A stretch of DNA of 64,000 nt from assembly GCA_963750015.1 (NCBI GenBank), contig CAVVPU010000221.1, forward strand, positions 1 through 64,000, read 5' to 3'. Of the stretch, positions 1 through 7,289 are shown one piece after another. A program made the translations under genes and the position numbers. The notes beneath the pieces were generated by a model. The model did no database searches, was not told the origin of the DNA, and was given only the letters and a program-made list of their open reading frames with translations. The stretch is from CAVVNC01 sp963750015 (GTDB lineage Bacteria > Desulfobacterota > Syntrophorhabdia > Syntrophorhabdales > WCHB1-27). The stretch's first letter is position 1; each line of letters opens with the position of its first letter.

Positions 1-165
1 GGAAAAGCCTATACGACCCGGCGGTACGAGGTTCAAATCGAGCAGAGAAACCCCAAGAAGATACTCCTCGTGCCGATCAAGGCGGACGCCTTCGAAAACC
101 GGGCCGAGTTCGAAGAGATCAAGAAGGGCGCTCCTCCGCTCGTCAAAGGTATCACGCCGCTATGA
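1..165 (+). CDS. C-terminal end of an unidentified protein (cut by the window edge)
   Basis: An open frame runs from the first base to a TGA at 163-165 and gives 54 residues, starting GKAYTTRRYEV and ending LVKGITPL. It is charged, with no membrane segment and no motif I recognise. The stop overlaps the start codon of the next gene (ATGA), so the two are probably translationally coupled parts of one operon. The following genes are membrane proteins and a ParM-like actin, so this is likely a mobile-element gene. The function is unknown. Confidence 0.55.
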   Translation, partial: GKAYTTRRYEVQIEQRNPKKILLVPIKADAFENRAEFEEIKKGAPPLVKGITPL

Positions 166-419
166 CAGTCGCCCATTTCATCGACTATCTCAACCCCCTC
201 ACCTACATGTCCCACGGCCAGTACATGTCCCTGTGGCGAACACTGTTCGAGGCGGTGCTCCAGGGGTTCTGGGCGAAGCTCTTTGCCTCCTCCGCCCTCT
301 TCCTCGCCTTCTTTATCGGGGTTTACAGGCAGAGGATCGTGGCAGGGGTTCTCCTCTTCTTCCTCTCCGTGGCGATAGCTTATGGGGGCTGCATCTTTAA
401 GTTCGTGCTGGGCCTATGA
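162..419 (+). CDS. Small two-helix membrane protein of unknown function
   Basis: This 85-residue protein has an amphipathic N-terminus and two hydrophobic stretches, at about residues 36-54 and 58-80, separated by the basic turn YRQR. That predicts a helical hairpin in the inner membrane. The ATG overlaps the stop of the preceding frame, and the next gene starts 20 bp downstream. It matches no family I can name. Small membrane proteins like this are common in conjugative or integrative element operons, which fits the ParM-like gene downstream, but that role is inference. Confidence 0.6.
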   Translation: MTVAHFIDYLNPLTYMSHGQYMSLWRTLFEAVLQGFWAKLFASSALFLAFFIGVYRQRIVAGVLLFFLSVAIAYGGCIFKFVLGL

Positions 420-438
420 GCCACAAGGACGGGGACAA

Positions 439-1141
439 ATGAACGACATCACGCCGATAGGGGTTGGCGGCTCCATCCGGCCGAAGAGCTTCATCGACGT
501 GGTCTCCATCGTGCAGAACTATTTCCTCGCGGAGAAGCACGGAAACGACTTGCCGGAGAACCTTTTAACCCTCAAGGGCAAGATCGTGATCTCCGAGGTG
601 GGGTTCAAGGGCGCCTTCATATCCGGGCTCATCAGCATCCTTTTGACACCCTTCTTTGTGGGTGTCGTCGAGAGGTGCGTCCCCATCTTCGGCTCCTATG
701 AGTTCACCCTCTTCGACCAGGCCTTCGCCGTGGCCCTGGCGCTCAGCTTCGCCATGGGCTACAGCCTAGTGCCTGGCCTCCGTCGGCAGGTGCTATATAG
801 GCAAGCTCTCGAAGAGGGCCATCAACTGGCTCATGGCAGGGTTGACGGTCGCCGGGGTCTTGAAGCTTACCATCGCTTTTGTCTTGTACAACACCTTGTA
901 CGCCTCGGTGCTCGATGAGGGGCGCGTCGCCCGGTTCCTCCTGTGGTTCTATCCGCAGGTAAGCTATTCGACCCTCAACAGGATCTACCGCTTTCTCATG
1001 GGCGTAAAGCCGGTGCTTCTCACCTCGGCGAGCTTCGTCGTCCTCACGACTTTCCTCATGATCACGATTCCCTGGCTGTTCATCTACGCGGCATCGAGGA
1101 AGACGCGGAGGATGATCGAGCGGGAGAGGATCTGGAGGTGA
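439..1141 (+). pseudogene. Membrane protein, frameshifted near position 772
   Basis: Frame 1 from ATG 439 (MNDITPIGVGG) reads sensibly through two hydrophobic segments up to FAMGYSLV at about 770, then turns into arginine-rich shadow sequence. Frame 2 from about 773 continues as LASVGRCYIGKLSKRAIN and on through further hydrophobic segments to a stop at 1141. Skipping one base (C at about 772) joins them into a membrane protein of about 233 residues with some four helices. Frame 2 has a TAG at 767-769, so it cannot simply begin earlier. The family is not recognised. It lies in the putative mobile-element operon between the small membrane protein and the ParM-like gene. Decay and sequence error are both possible. 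Confidence 0.6.
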
Positions 1142-1243
1142 AAGTAATATGTGGATAAGTGCCCGTGTCTTCCCCGGGACGTTTCTTTTGGAGGCGGCGA
1201 ACGTATCTTTGGCCTCGATGATCATGAACAAGGAGGAACCCCC

Positions 1244-2161
1244 ATGGCGATTGAGTGTATAGGGATCGACATCGGATACGGCTTCACGAAGACGTGCCGG
1301 TCGGATAACAGGCACATCTTTCCCACGGCGGTCGCTATGATGGCGAAGGAGGCCACGTTTTCGGAGACGAGCCCGGTTATCGTTAACGGTCACCGGTTCC
1401 TTGTGGGAAAAGAGGCGGAGAGGGAAGGTAACACCATAGACACCCGCCAGTCCGGCTTCGTGACGTCCGACGCCTGGCTCGCCGTCCTGGGCCATTGCCT
1501 CCGGAACAATGGCTTCCTTCAAGGGGAAATCGTGCTGGGCGTTCCTCCAGGAATGTATTCGAAAGAGTACAGCCGGAAGATCGTCGAGTCCATAAGGGCA
1601 TCGGATATCAGGGTAAACGGGGAGCCCTACCGGGTCAGCGGAAACGTGAGGATCATCCCCCAGGGCGCGGGTATATTCTTCCGGCACATCAAGGACCATC
1701 AGGAAGATCGTCGAAAAAATGTCACCGTGATCGACATCGGTCACCACACCGTGGACATGGTCCTCTTCGCGGAGGGAAAATACGTGGAGAGCGCCACGGA
1801 GAGCCAGGAGATCGGCGTATCGTTCGTGCTCGACAGCATCAGTAAGGCCTTCTATCGGGAACACCGGCTCTCCATTGGCTTCCGGGCGGCCCTCGACATC
1901 CTCCGGGACAGGCAGATCATCCACCTCGGCACCCTTTACAAGATAGACATCGAGGAAGAGATCGATGCGTACGTGAAGCGAGTCCGGTCCGTCATCGACC
2001 GCTATCTCGAAAAGCTCCCGGTTCACGTCGACCTGGGCATCATCGGAGGGGGCGGCGCGGTGATGAAAGACCTATTGGGCGGGCATCGCCTCCTCCTCGT
2101 GAGCGAGCCGGCCTTTGCGAATGCCATAGGGTACTGGTACTATGGCATTAACGGAAAGTAG
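1244..2161 (+). CDS. ParM/Alp-like plasmid segregation actin ATPase
   Basis: This 305-residue protein opens with IGIDIGYGFTKT, an actin-superfamily phosphate-1 motif. It carries a phosphate-2 motif VTVIDIGHHTVDMV near residue 165 and an adenosine-type motif GIIGGGGAVM near residue 265. Family members form ATP-driven filaments that push plasmid or element copies apart, working with a small DNA-binding partner. I chose ATG 1244 because AGGAGG precedes it at 1231; a longer in-frame extension to 1151 has no support. A small basic protein follows 11 bp downstream in the place expected for ParR. It could instead serve stability of an integrative element. Confidence 0.8.
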   Translation: MAIECIGIDIGYGFTKTCRSDNRHIFPTAVAMMAKEATFSETSPVIVNGHRFLVGKEAEREGNTIDTRQSGFVTSDAWLAVLGHCLRNNGFLQGEIVLGVPPGMYSKEYSRKIVESIRASDIRVNGEPYRVSGNVRIIPQGAGIFFRHIKDHQEDRRKNVTVIDIGHHTVDMVLFAEGKYVESATESQEIGVSFVLDSISKAFYREHRLSIGFRAALDILRDRQIIHLGTLYKIDIEEEIDAYVKRVRSVIDRYLEKLPVHVDLGIIGGGGAVMKDLLGGHRLLLVSEPAFANAIGYWYYGINGK

Positions 2162-2172
2162 GGAGGGCGGCC

Positions 2173-2394
2173 GTGGCAAAAGACTTCGTCATCTACAAGG
2201 TGCACATCCACAAGACGAAGCAGGGAGAGCTCTACGAACTGCTCGAAAGCATGCCGAAATCAATCCGAGGGCTTTATATCAGGGAGGCACTAGAGCACTA
2301 TCGTCTCACCAAAGGGCTGCCAACGGACAAATCGGAGGGTCAGGGCATCTCCCTTGAGGGGGCCTTTGACGAGGACTTCGGAGGGAAGGTGTGA
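2173..2394 (+). CDS. Small ParR-like DNA-binding candidate
   Basis: This 73-residue protein starts at GTG 2173 behind GGGAGGG. The stretch MPKSIRGLYIREALEHY resembles the second half of a ribbon-helix-helix or ParR-type DNA-binding fold, and the C-terminal tail is acidic and glycine-rich. ParM operons normally encode their centromere-binding adaptor immediately after the ATPase, which is the arrangement here. I see no clear array of direct repeats that would be the parC centromere in the 100 bp before parM, so the partner role rests on position and the helix pattern only. Confidence 0.5.
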   Translation: MAKDFVIYKVHIHKTKQGELYELLESMPKSIRGLYIREALEHYRLTKGLPTDKSEGQGISLEGAFDEDFGGKV

Positions 2395-2503
2395 GTATGA
2401 CGCCGGCGGGACGAGGCGGGAAGCCGCGTTACCGCCGTTTCTCCGGTTCACGCCGCCGCGCGGCCAGGCGTTCTCGCCTGATGGCCCTATCAGGACTGAG
2501 GGG

Positions 2504-2821
2504 ATGATGACGACCACGAGCATCGAATGGATCAAGAAGCACGGGAGCACGGCGCGAGGAAAGCGCGAATTGATAGGCTTCCTCAGAGGCGAGGCCCTCA
2601 CCATGAAGGAGAGCGTCCTTGCCAATTGCTATCAGTGCGCCGGCTTCTACATGGATGGTCGGAAGGACTGCGAGGTCGAAGGGTGCCCGCTTCATGTGTT
2701 CATGCCCTACCGGAAGGGCGGCGCTGTGAAGGTGAGGAAGGTGTCCGAAGAGACAAAGGCGAAAATGCGGAAAGCGCGCGAGCGGAAGGTCCAGAAAATC
2801 GATTCTGTTACCGTGGGATGA
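2504..2821 (+). CDS. Cysteine-rich small protein of mobile-element type
   Basis: This 105-residue protein starts at ATG 2504 (MMTTTSIEWIKKHGS). Its centre has Cys pairs in CYQCAGFYMDGRKDCEVEGC, a likely zinc-binding knuckle, followed by a lysine- and arginine-rich tail (KMRKARERKVQK) that could bind nucleic acid. The frame is open upstream to 2354, but that part has no ribosome site and looks non-coding. It lies between the parMR-like pair and the IS66 remnant. The function is unknown; a phage or element accessory role is inference. Confidence 0.55.
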   Translation: MMTTTSIEWIKKHGSTARGKRELIGFLRGEALTMKESVLANCYQCAGFYMDGRKDCEVEGCPLHVFMPYRKGGAVKVRKVSEETKAKMRKARERKVQKIDSVTVG

Positions 2822-2889
2822 TGCCGGGAATTGATTCTATACCATTGACGGTGGCCGATGAGGCTCAGAGCAAGGGGCCGGGAAGGAAG

Positions 2890-3430
2890 TTTGTGGCACG
2901 GGGCAGAACCACGGCAGGACCGCTCGCCCAAAGAAACACGAGTTCTCTTACGTGGTCGGCGTTGCATAACCCGTGAACGCAGTCCTCGGGCCGGAAGTAC
3001 GGTTTCCACCCATCGTGGATGGCCCTCCTGTGAAAGAAGGGCATATCCCGATGCGGTCGGTGGCTCACTTTCCCCTCGTCTCATCGACCGCGTGGCGGGT
3101 GAGCTCTTCAGTCGACATGATATGGAGCCATCTCCGCTTCCCTTCTATGGCTATGTCGGTCGCGTCGTTGTGGATGACGTCGCTCTGGCGGAGATGCTGG
3201 GTTCCTTTTCTCGAAGAGCTTTTTCTGGAGCGAACGCATGGTCTTCTCGTCCATGCCCACGCGGCTCTCAATGCCCGTTCCGTGCTGGACCCGGACAGTA
3301 ATGCCGTCGGGGAAGGATGTCGTCGTCACCTGGCCGCACGGACATATCTTTTTCTCCGGCCGGTGTTCGGTCACATCGAAGACAGGGGGGGAGGGATGTC
3401 GAATACCGTGCGCCTCCCGTCTCCTTCCGG
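2890..3430 (-). pseudogene. Decayed IS66-family transposase (TnpC) remnant
   Basis: Three minus-strand fragments in different frames read in order as IS66 TnpC. Around 3410-3300 is the zinc-finger segment VFDVTEHRPEKKICPCGQV. Around 3170-3070 is the segment with the first catalytic Asp region, IEGKRRWLHIMSTEELT. Around 3030-2910 is AIHDGWKPYFRPEDCVHG followed by LCNADHVREL. At least two frameshifts and an internal deletion separate them, and the N-terminal leucine zipper and C-terminal catalytic Glu are not visible. No terminal inverted repeats or partner tnpA/tnpB genes were seen, so this is an old dead insertion inside the mobile region. Confidence 0.75.
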
Positions 3431-3566
3431 GATGTCTTGACGAGATCTTAAAGGATACGATGGACAAGACAGCTGGCATGTACGTCACCGACGTGCGGTG
3501 GTGGTTGACATTTCAAAAGGCCGTTTCTGGGGAGTAAGGTAATATTCAGCAGTAGTGCGTAAAGAA

Positions 3567-3854
3567 ATGAGCAGAGCAAAGAAGCAACGGTACGAGCAGG
3601 GGAGAGACACCGTGAAGAGTGAACTTTTCCAAGAACTTTATAGGAAGTACCCGCCCCTTCTACGTCAGAAAGAGTATTGTGAGCTGACAGGTAAAGCCGA
3701 GTCTACGGCCGAACAGGACCGGCTCTATGGTCGTGGAGCACCCTTTATCCGCATGGGGCGCAGCATCAGATATCGGCTTGACGATGTAGTCGCCTGGCTT
3801 GAGAGTCTGCCCCGCTACAACTCTACGACAGAAGCCGATCATGGGGTAAGGTGA
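3567..3854 (+). CDS. AlpA/excisionase-type helix-turn-helix protein
   Basis: This protein of about 95 residues has a winged-HTH pattern typical of AlpA and MerR-like excisionases: a helix around LLRQKEYCELTG, then RGAPFIRMGRSIRYRLDDV and VAWLESLPRYNS. Such proteins bind DNA as activators of integrase genes or as directionality factors. The start is uncertain: GTG 3555, ATG 3567 and GTG 3612 (behind GGGGAG) are all in frame. It is the last gene before a strong terminator and the 3' end of a tRNA gene, the usual place for an excision or regulatory gene of an integrated element. No integrase gene is visible in the window. Confidence 0.7.
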   Translation: MSRAKKQRYEQGRDTVKSELFQELYRKYPPLLRQKEYCELTGKAESTAEQDRLYGRGAPFIRMGRSIRYRLDDVVAWLESLPRYNSTTEADHGVR

Positions 3855-3927
3855 GAGGCATTGATACCGGCGTTTTTCAGAACCTCTGCTCCGGTTGGAA
3901 ACGTCTCTTCATTACCGCAAAACAACG

Positions 3928-3960
3928 ACCGGCTCATCTTGTCCAATGAGCCGGTTTTTC
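3928..3960 (+). terminator. Rho-independent terminator after the AlpA-like gene
   Basis: A perfect 10-bp stem (ACCGGCTCAT with ATGAGCCGGT), an 8-nt loop and a following T-run lie 74 bp downstream of the AlpA-like stop codon. Confidence 0.85.
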
Positions 3961-3968
3961 CTTTAGAA

Positions 3969-3989
3969 GTTACCTATGTGTTACCTATG
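3969..3989. repeat. Tandem 10-bp direct repeat beside the tRNA 3' end
   Basis: GTTACCTATG occurs twice, at 3969-3978 and 3980-3989, with one base between. It sits 28 bp from the 3' end of the tRNA-Thr gene. Short direct repeats in this position are typical integrase arm-binding sites, but this is inferred from position. Confidence 0.45.
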
Positions 3990-4016
3990 ACTACTGAAGG
4001 TACTTGTTATTTGTAA

Positions 4017-4088
4017 AGCCGACGGGGGGATTTGAACCCCCGACCTGCTGATTACGAATCAGCTGCTCTACCACTGAGCTACGTCGGC
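4017..4088 (-). tRNA. tRNA-Thr (anticodon CGU)
   Basis: Read on the minus strand, the acceptor stem GCCGACG pairs with CGTCGGC, the D arm contains AGCTCAGTGGTAGAGC, the anticodon arm is GCTGA-TTCGTAA-TCAGC and the T arm contains GGTTCAAATCC. The loop places CGT at positions 34-36, which reads ACG codons for threonine. CCA is not encoded. A mobile element appears to end at its 3' side. Confidence 0.95.
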
Positions 4089-4291
4089 ACACTTTCACGT
4101 CTATTATACAGGTTTTGCCTTTCACATTTCCACCTTTCTTTTTCCCCATGTCCGGTCGATTCATCGCTCCCCCGTGGCTCGGGCAACGCTTTGTGAGCCG
4201 GAACGATTCAAAAAAACTCGCGCTTGTGGTACCCTATATTGTCGGATGACGGCGGTTCATCGGGCGCGCAAGTATATGACGGGGTTGACTC

Positions 4292-5455
4292 ATGTTTCAT
4301 ATCGCTGACGAGGATGACATCAGGAAAGGCAGGACGACCGACGTTTACTTTGCCCGCACCATGGAAGTGCTGACGGCTAAGGGTGTCGATAAGCGGGTTC
4401 GTGCGGAGGTTATCGTCAAGAGCCTTCCCGGTAATATTCCGTGGGCTGTTTTCACCGGTCTCGAAGAGCTGGCAGAGGTCGTGCGGGGTCTGAAAGTCCG
4501 TGTGAGGGCGATGAGGGAAGGCACCTTCATAAGGCCTTATGAGCCGGTTCTCGAGATAGAGGGCATGTACACCGATTTCGGGGCCCTCGAAACGAGCATG
4601 CTCGGCCTGATCTGTCAGGCCTCCGGCGTGGCCACAAAGGCAGCGAGGTGCAAGAAGGCGGCAGATGGCCGGCCGGTTATCAGTTTCGGGGCGAGAAGGA
4701 TGCACCCGGTCATCGCGCCCATGGTCGAGAGGAATGCCTTTGTAGGGGGCTGCGACGGGGTCTCGGTTATCAAGAGCGCAGAGATGATCGGAGAAGAGGC
4801 GTCAGGCACGATGCCTCATGCCCTGATCCTTCTCATGGGCGACACGGTAACCGCGGCGAGAGCTTTCGATGAGGTGATCGACAAGGCAGTCAAGCGCATA
4901 GTGCTCGTCGATACCTTCAACGACGAGAAGGTCGAGGCCCTCAGGGTGGCTGAGGCGCTCAGGGAGAGGCTGTACGCGATCAGACTGGACACGCCTTTTT
5001 CCAGAAGGGGCAACTTCGGGAGGATCCTGGAAGAGGTGAGGTGGGAGCTGGACCTGCGCGGATTCGGCCACGTACAGATATATGTGAGTGGGGGCATCGA
5101 CGAGGAGCAGATGGCCGGACTCAACCCTCACGTCGACGGCTACGGCGTGGGCACGACAATCACCAACGCGAGGGTCCTCGACTTTGCCCTGGATATCGTG
5201 GAGATCGAGGGAGTGCCCATTGCCAAGCGCGGAAAGATGTCGGGCAGCAAGCGAGTCCTCAGGTGTGCTCAATGCTTCCGGGACAGTGTCATACCCCTTG
5301 AGCAGCAAGGGGGGCAGTGCGGCTGTGGCGGCGATTGGCACGACCTGCTCGTCCCGTGGTACGACCACGGCACTTTCCTCTTCGAGACAGAAAAACCTCA
5401 ATTGATCAGGAGGTTCGTTCTCGATCAACTGGCACATTTCGGGCTCGACCAATGA
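4292..5455 (+). CDS. pncB: Nicotinate phosphoribosyltransferase
   Basis: This 387-residue enzyme joins nicotinate to PRPP to form nicotinate mononucleotide, the entry to NAD salvage in the cytoplasm. The family is recognised from ISFGARRMHP near residue 130, the strongly conserved GTMPHALILLMGD near residue 170, and YVSGGIDEEQM plus GYGVGTTIT in the phosphate-binding half of the barrel. The C-terminus has a CAQC and CGCG cysteine set like the zinc-binding tail of the longer bacterial form. It overlaps the DUF3842 gene by 4 nt. A NAD synthetase gene, which acts later in the pathway, lies 38 kb away and is not in the same operon. Confidence 0.9.
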   Translation: MFHIADEDDIRKGRTTDVYFARTMEVLTAKGVDKRVRAEVIVKSLPGNIPWAVFTGLEELAEVVRGLKVRVRAMREGTFIRPYEPVLEIEGMYTDFGALETSMLGLICQASGVATKAARCKKAADGRPVISFGARRMHPVIAPMVERNAFVGGCDGVSVIKSAEMIGEEASGTMPHALILLMGDTVTAARAFDEVIDKAVKRIVLVDTFNDEKVEALRVAEALRERLYAIRLDTPFSRRGNFGRILEEVRWELDLRGFGHVQIYVSGGIDEEQMAGLNPHVDGYGVGTTITNARVLDFALDIVEIEGVPIAKRGKMSGSKRVLRCAQCFRDSVIPLEQQGGQCGCGGDWHDLLVPWYDHGTFLFETEKPQLIRRFVLDQLAHFGLDQ

Positions 5456-5874
5456 CTATATGTGTAATAGACGGTCAGGGCGGTAAGATCGGCAGCGCCA
5501 TAATCTCCAAGCTCAAGGAACGGCTCAGGGAAAGAATAGAGATCATAGCCCTGGGCACAAATTCTTCCGCCACGGAGAACATGATGAAGGCACGCGCCAA
5601 CCGGGGAGCATCCGGTGAGAATGCAATCGTCACGACAGTCCGAAAGGCCGATATCGTGATAGGCACACTGAACATTCTTATGGCCAATTCCATGCTCGGC
5701 GAGCTTACCCCGTCCATGGCCGAGGCCATAGCGGATTCTCCCGCGGTCAAGTTCGTCCTGCCCGTGACCCAGGAAAGAGTCGTCGTAATAGGTAAGGCGG
5801 AGCTTTCCATACCCCAGATGATCGGGGCTCTCGTTGACGAAGTTGAAAAGGAGACGGGCAAATGTGTGAAGTGA
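5452..5874 (+). CDS. DUF3842 family protein
   Basis: This 140-residue protein begins MTICVIDGQGGKIGSAII, a Rossmann-like glycine-rich start that is the hallmark of DUF3842. Further family features are ALGTNSSATENMMKA and the PVTQERVVVIG region near the C-terminus. It starts in an ATGA overlap with the nicotinate phosphoribosyltransferase gene and its end overlaps the CooT-like gene, so the three form one tight operon. No biochemical role is established for the family. The fold suggests nucleotide or cofactor binding, and the context hints at cofactor or metal metabolism. Confidence 0.8.
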   Translation: MTICVIDGQGGKIGSAIISKLKERLRERIEIIALGTNSSATENMMKARANRGASGENAIVTTVRKADIVIGTLNILMANSMLGELTPSMAEAIADSPAVKFVLPVTQERVVVIGKAELSIPQMIGALVDEVEKETGKCVK

Positions 5875-6053
5875 AGGTATTCAAGAAAGAGAAGGGTGAA
5901 GAGATCCTGCTTCTCAGGGATGTGTACCTGATAGAGGAAGAACCGGACGGCCTCAGGTTTGAAACGATCTTCGGCGAACAGAAGGTCTTCGAGGCAGAAA
6001 TCGAATCGGTCTCTCTATCCGAGAACAAGGTCGTCATCAGGGATAAAGGGTAA
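5862..6053 (+). CDS. CooT-like small nickel-binding family protein
   Basis: This 63-residue protein starts MCEVKVFKKEKGEEILLL, with the Cys at position 2 that binds Ni(II) in characterised CooT homodimers. It continues with the family beta-barrel pattern VYLIEEEPDGLRFETIFGE. CooT accessory proteins help load nickel into CO dehydrogenase in some organisms, but many anaerobes carry CooT relatives away from any CODH, as here. The gene begins 13 bp inside the end of the DUF3842 gene. The nickel role is inferred from the family. Confidence 0.8.
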   Translation: MCEVKVFKKEKGEEILLLRDVYLIEEEPDGLRFETIFGEQKVFEAEIESVSLSENKVVIRDKG

Positions 6054-6054
6054 T

Positions 6055-6230
6055 CGGCCTTTGTGCAACGTCTTCGACATGAATGCGGCCATCTGCTGCT
6101 TCACATCCTTAGTTCCGCATTCCGGGCATTTTATCTGACCCTGCTCAAGGTCCTTCACAGACGTTGTGGCAGAGAAATCTTGCCCCATGAACGGCGAGCA
6201 AACTCGTAGGCAGCTATGGGGTCGCCTCCT
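6055..6230 (-). pseudogene. Degraded FmdB-type zinc-ribbon protein
   Basis: On the minus strand AAGGAGG is followed by ATAGCTGCC where an ATG-CCT-like start would be expected, then YEF in one frame. In another frame MGQDFSATTSVKDLEQ is followed by IKCPECGTKDVKQQMAAFMSK. The KCPECG knuckle and the xxxFMSKT ending are typical of small FmdB-family zinc-ribbon proteins. The start codon is lost and a frameshift separates the first CxxC half. The stop would fall inside the end of the CooT-like gene. I read it as a dead gene, with limited confidence because it is short. Confidence 0.5.
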
Positions 6231-6301
6231 TAAGTATTTCGAGGTACTGAGAACATAGGTCCTGCGGACGGAGAGATAAAAAGATCGGAAGGCTTGGCAT
6301 T

Positions 6302-7289
6302 ATGGAATGCGGCTATTGCGAGCGCAGATGTGAAATAGCGGAAGGGCGGACCGGCTTCTGCCGCATGTACACGGTATCAAAAGGGGTCATCAGCGAACGC
6401 TTCCCCTATAGATGGAGTCTCTTGTGGGGCCTCCGTAGTAGAGGCCATCCCTTTTTACCATGTTTCTCCGGGCAGCCGATGCCTGACCATAGGCACGACC
6501 GGTTGCAATTTCCGCTGCCAGTACTGCTCGAATGCATATGTGGCGAAAGAAGACCCGGAGGTCCAACAGGACCGGATGTATCGTTTCGCGCCTCACGAGC
6601 TGGTAGGCATGGCAATCAAGCTCAAGTGCCGCAGCATAATATTCAACGTCAACGAGCCCGCCGTTTCCATACCCTCCCTCCTGGAAGTTGCCCACGAGGC
6701 AGCGAGGGCTGCTATCCCAATGGGATGCCTGACGAACGGCTACACGACGCCCGAGTCGACCGAGCTTTTAACGTCCATTTTTTCTTTTTTCAATGTAAGC
6801 CTCAAAGGGATATCCGATTCCTTCAACCGCAAATATATCGGCATCGACTCTTGTTCGCCGGTGCTGCGCACCATCAGACGGCTCGTGGAAGATTGCCACG
6901 TAGAAGTGACGACTCCTGTCATCCAGGGGGCAAACGACCATGAGATCGACACGATTGCCCGATTTCTCGAAGAGGTCGACCGGGAAATACCGTGGCATGT
7001 GTTTCGGCTCCTCCCGGAGGATGAGATGAAGGGTGCCGACTATCCCGACATCGAGGCAATCGATGAGAAGTTGAATTTTGCGAGGGAAAGGCTCCCTTAT
7101 GTCTATTTTCATAATTTCGTCGGCTCGGACTGGGTGAACACCCTATGCACCGCCTGTGGGGCCGTTATCATCGAGCGCCATAGCCTGGGGTGCGGGGGCG
7201 ACAGACTCAAGTGCGTGCTCTGTCAGGACAACAGGTGCCCTGATTGCGGCCGGGAGGTCAAAATGTGGGAGGGAAAAGCACGGCAATGA
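6302..7289 (+). pseudogene. Radical SAM protein (PFL-activase-like), frameshifted near 6419
   Basis: The first part starts MECGYCERRCEIAEGRTGFC in frame 2. The rest reads in frame 0 as SVVEAIPFYHVSPG, then IGTTGCNFRCQYCSNAYV, the CxxxCxxC cluster of radical SAM enzymes, then IIFNVNEPAVS and a Cys-rich C-terminus (CGGDRLKCVLCQDNRCPDC). Skipping one base at about 6419 gives a continuous protein of about 329 residues resembling pyruvate formate-lyase-activating and AmmeMemoRadiSam enzymes. The stop overlaps the next start (ATGA), so the two products probably act together. Without the shift the protein loses its FeS motif. A GTG at 6540 could start a truncated product that also lacks the motif. 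Confidence 0.7.

Larger units (their letters stand above)
1..4016. mobile_element. One end of a probable tRNA-integrated genomic element
   Basis: Everything left of the tRNA-Thr 3' end looks element-borne: small membrane proteins, ParM/ParR-like genes, a Cys-rich protein, an IS66 remnant and an AlpA-like HTH gene. Right of the tRNA the genes become ordinary metabolic ones. The tRNA 3' end points into the element, the usual orientation for tyrosine-recombinase insertion. The far end, the integrase and the second attachment copy would lie outside the window, so the extent and the type (ICE, plasmid or prophage-like) are unknown. Confidence 0.5.

Noticed and set aside
743..2026. 427-residue minus-strand open frame opposite the ParM-like gene
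   Set aside because: Antisense shadow: rich in Arg, His, Asp and Pro, no motif, and the plus strand has a clear ParM-like protein with a ribosome site.
2397..2507. 36-residue Arg-rich frame (MTPAGRGGKPRYRR start) between the ParR-like and Cys-rich genes
   Set aside because: It fits between the two genes with ATGA-like overlaps, but composition looks like GC-rich out-of-frame DNA and there is no ribosome site; too weak to list.
6302..6943. 213-residue frame continuing past the radical SAM frameshift
   Set aside because: After about 6419 it becomes His/Arg/Pro-rich shadow sequence, while the CxxxCxxC motif and the rest of the family read in another frame.
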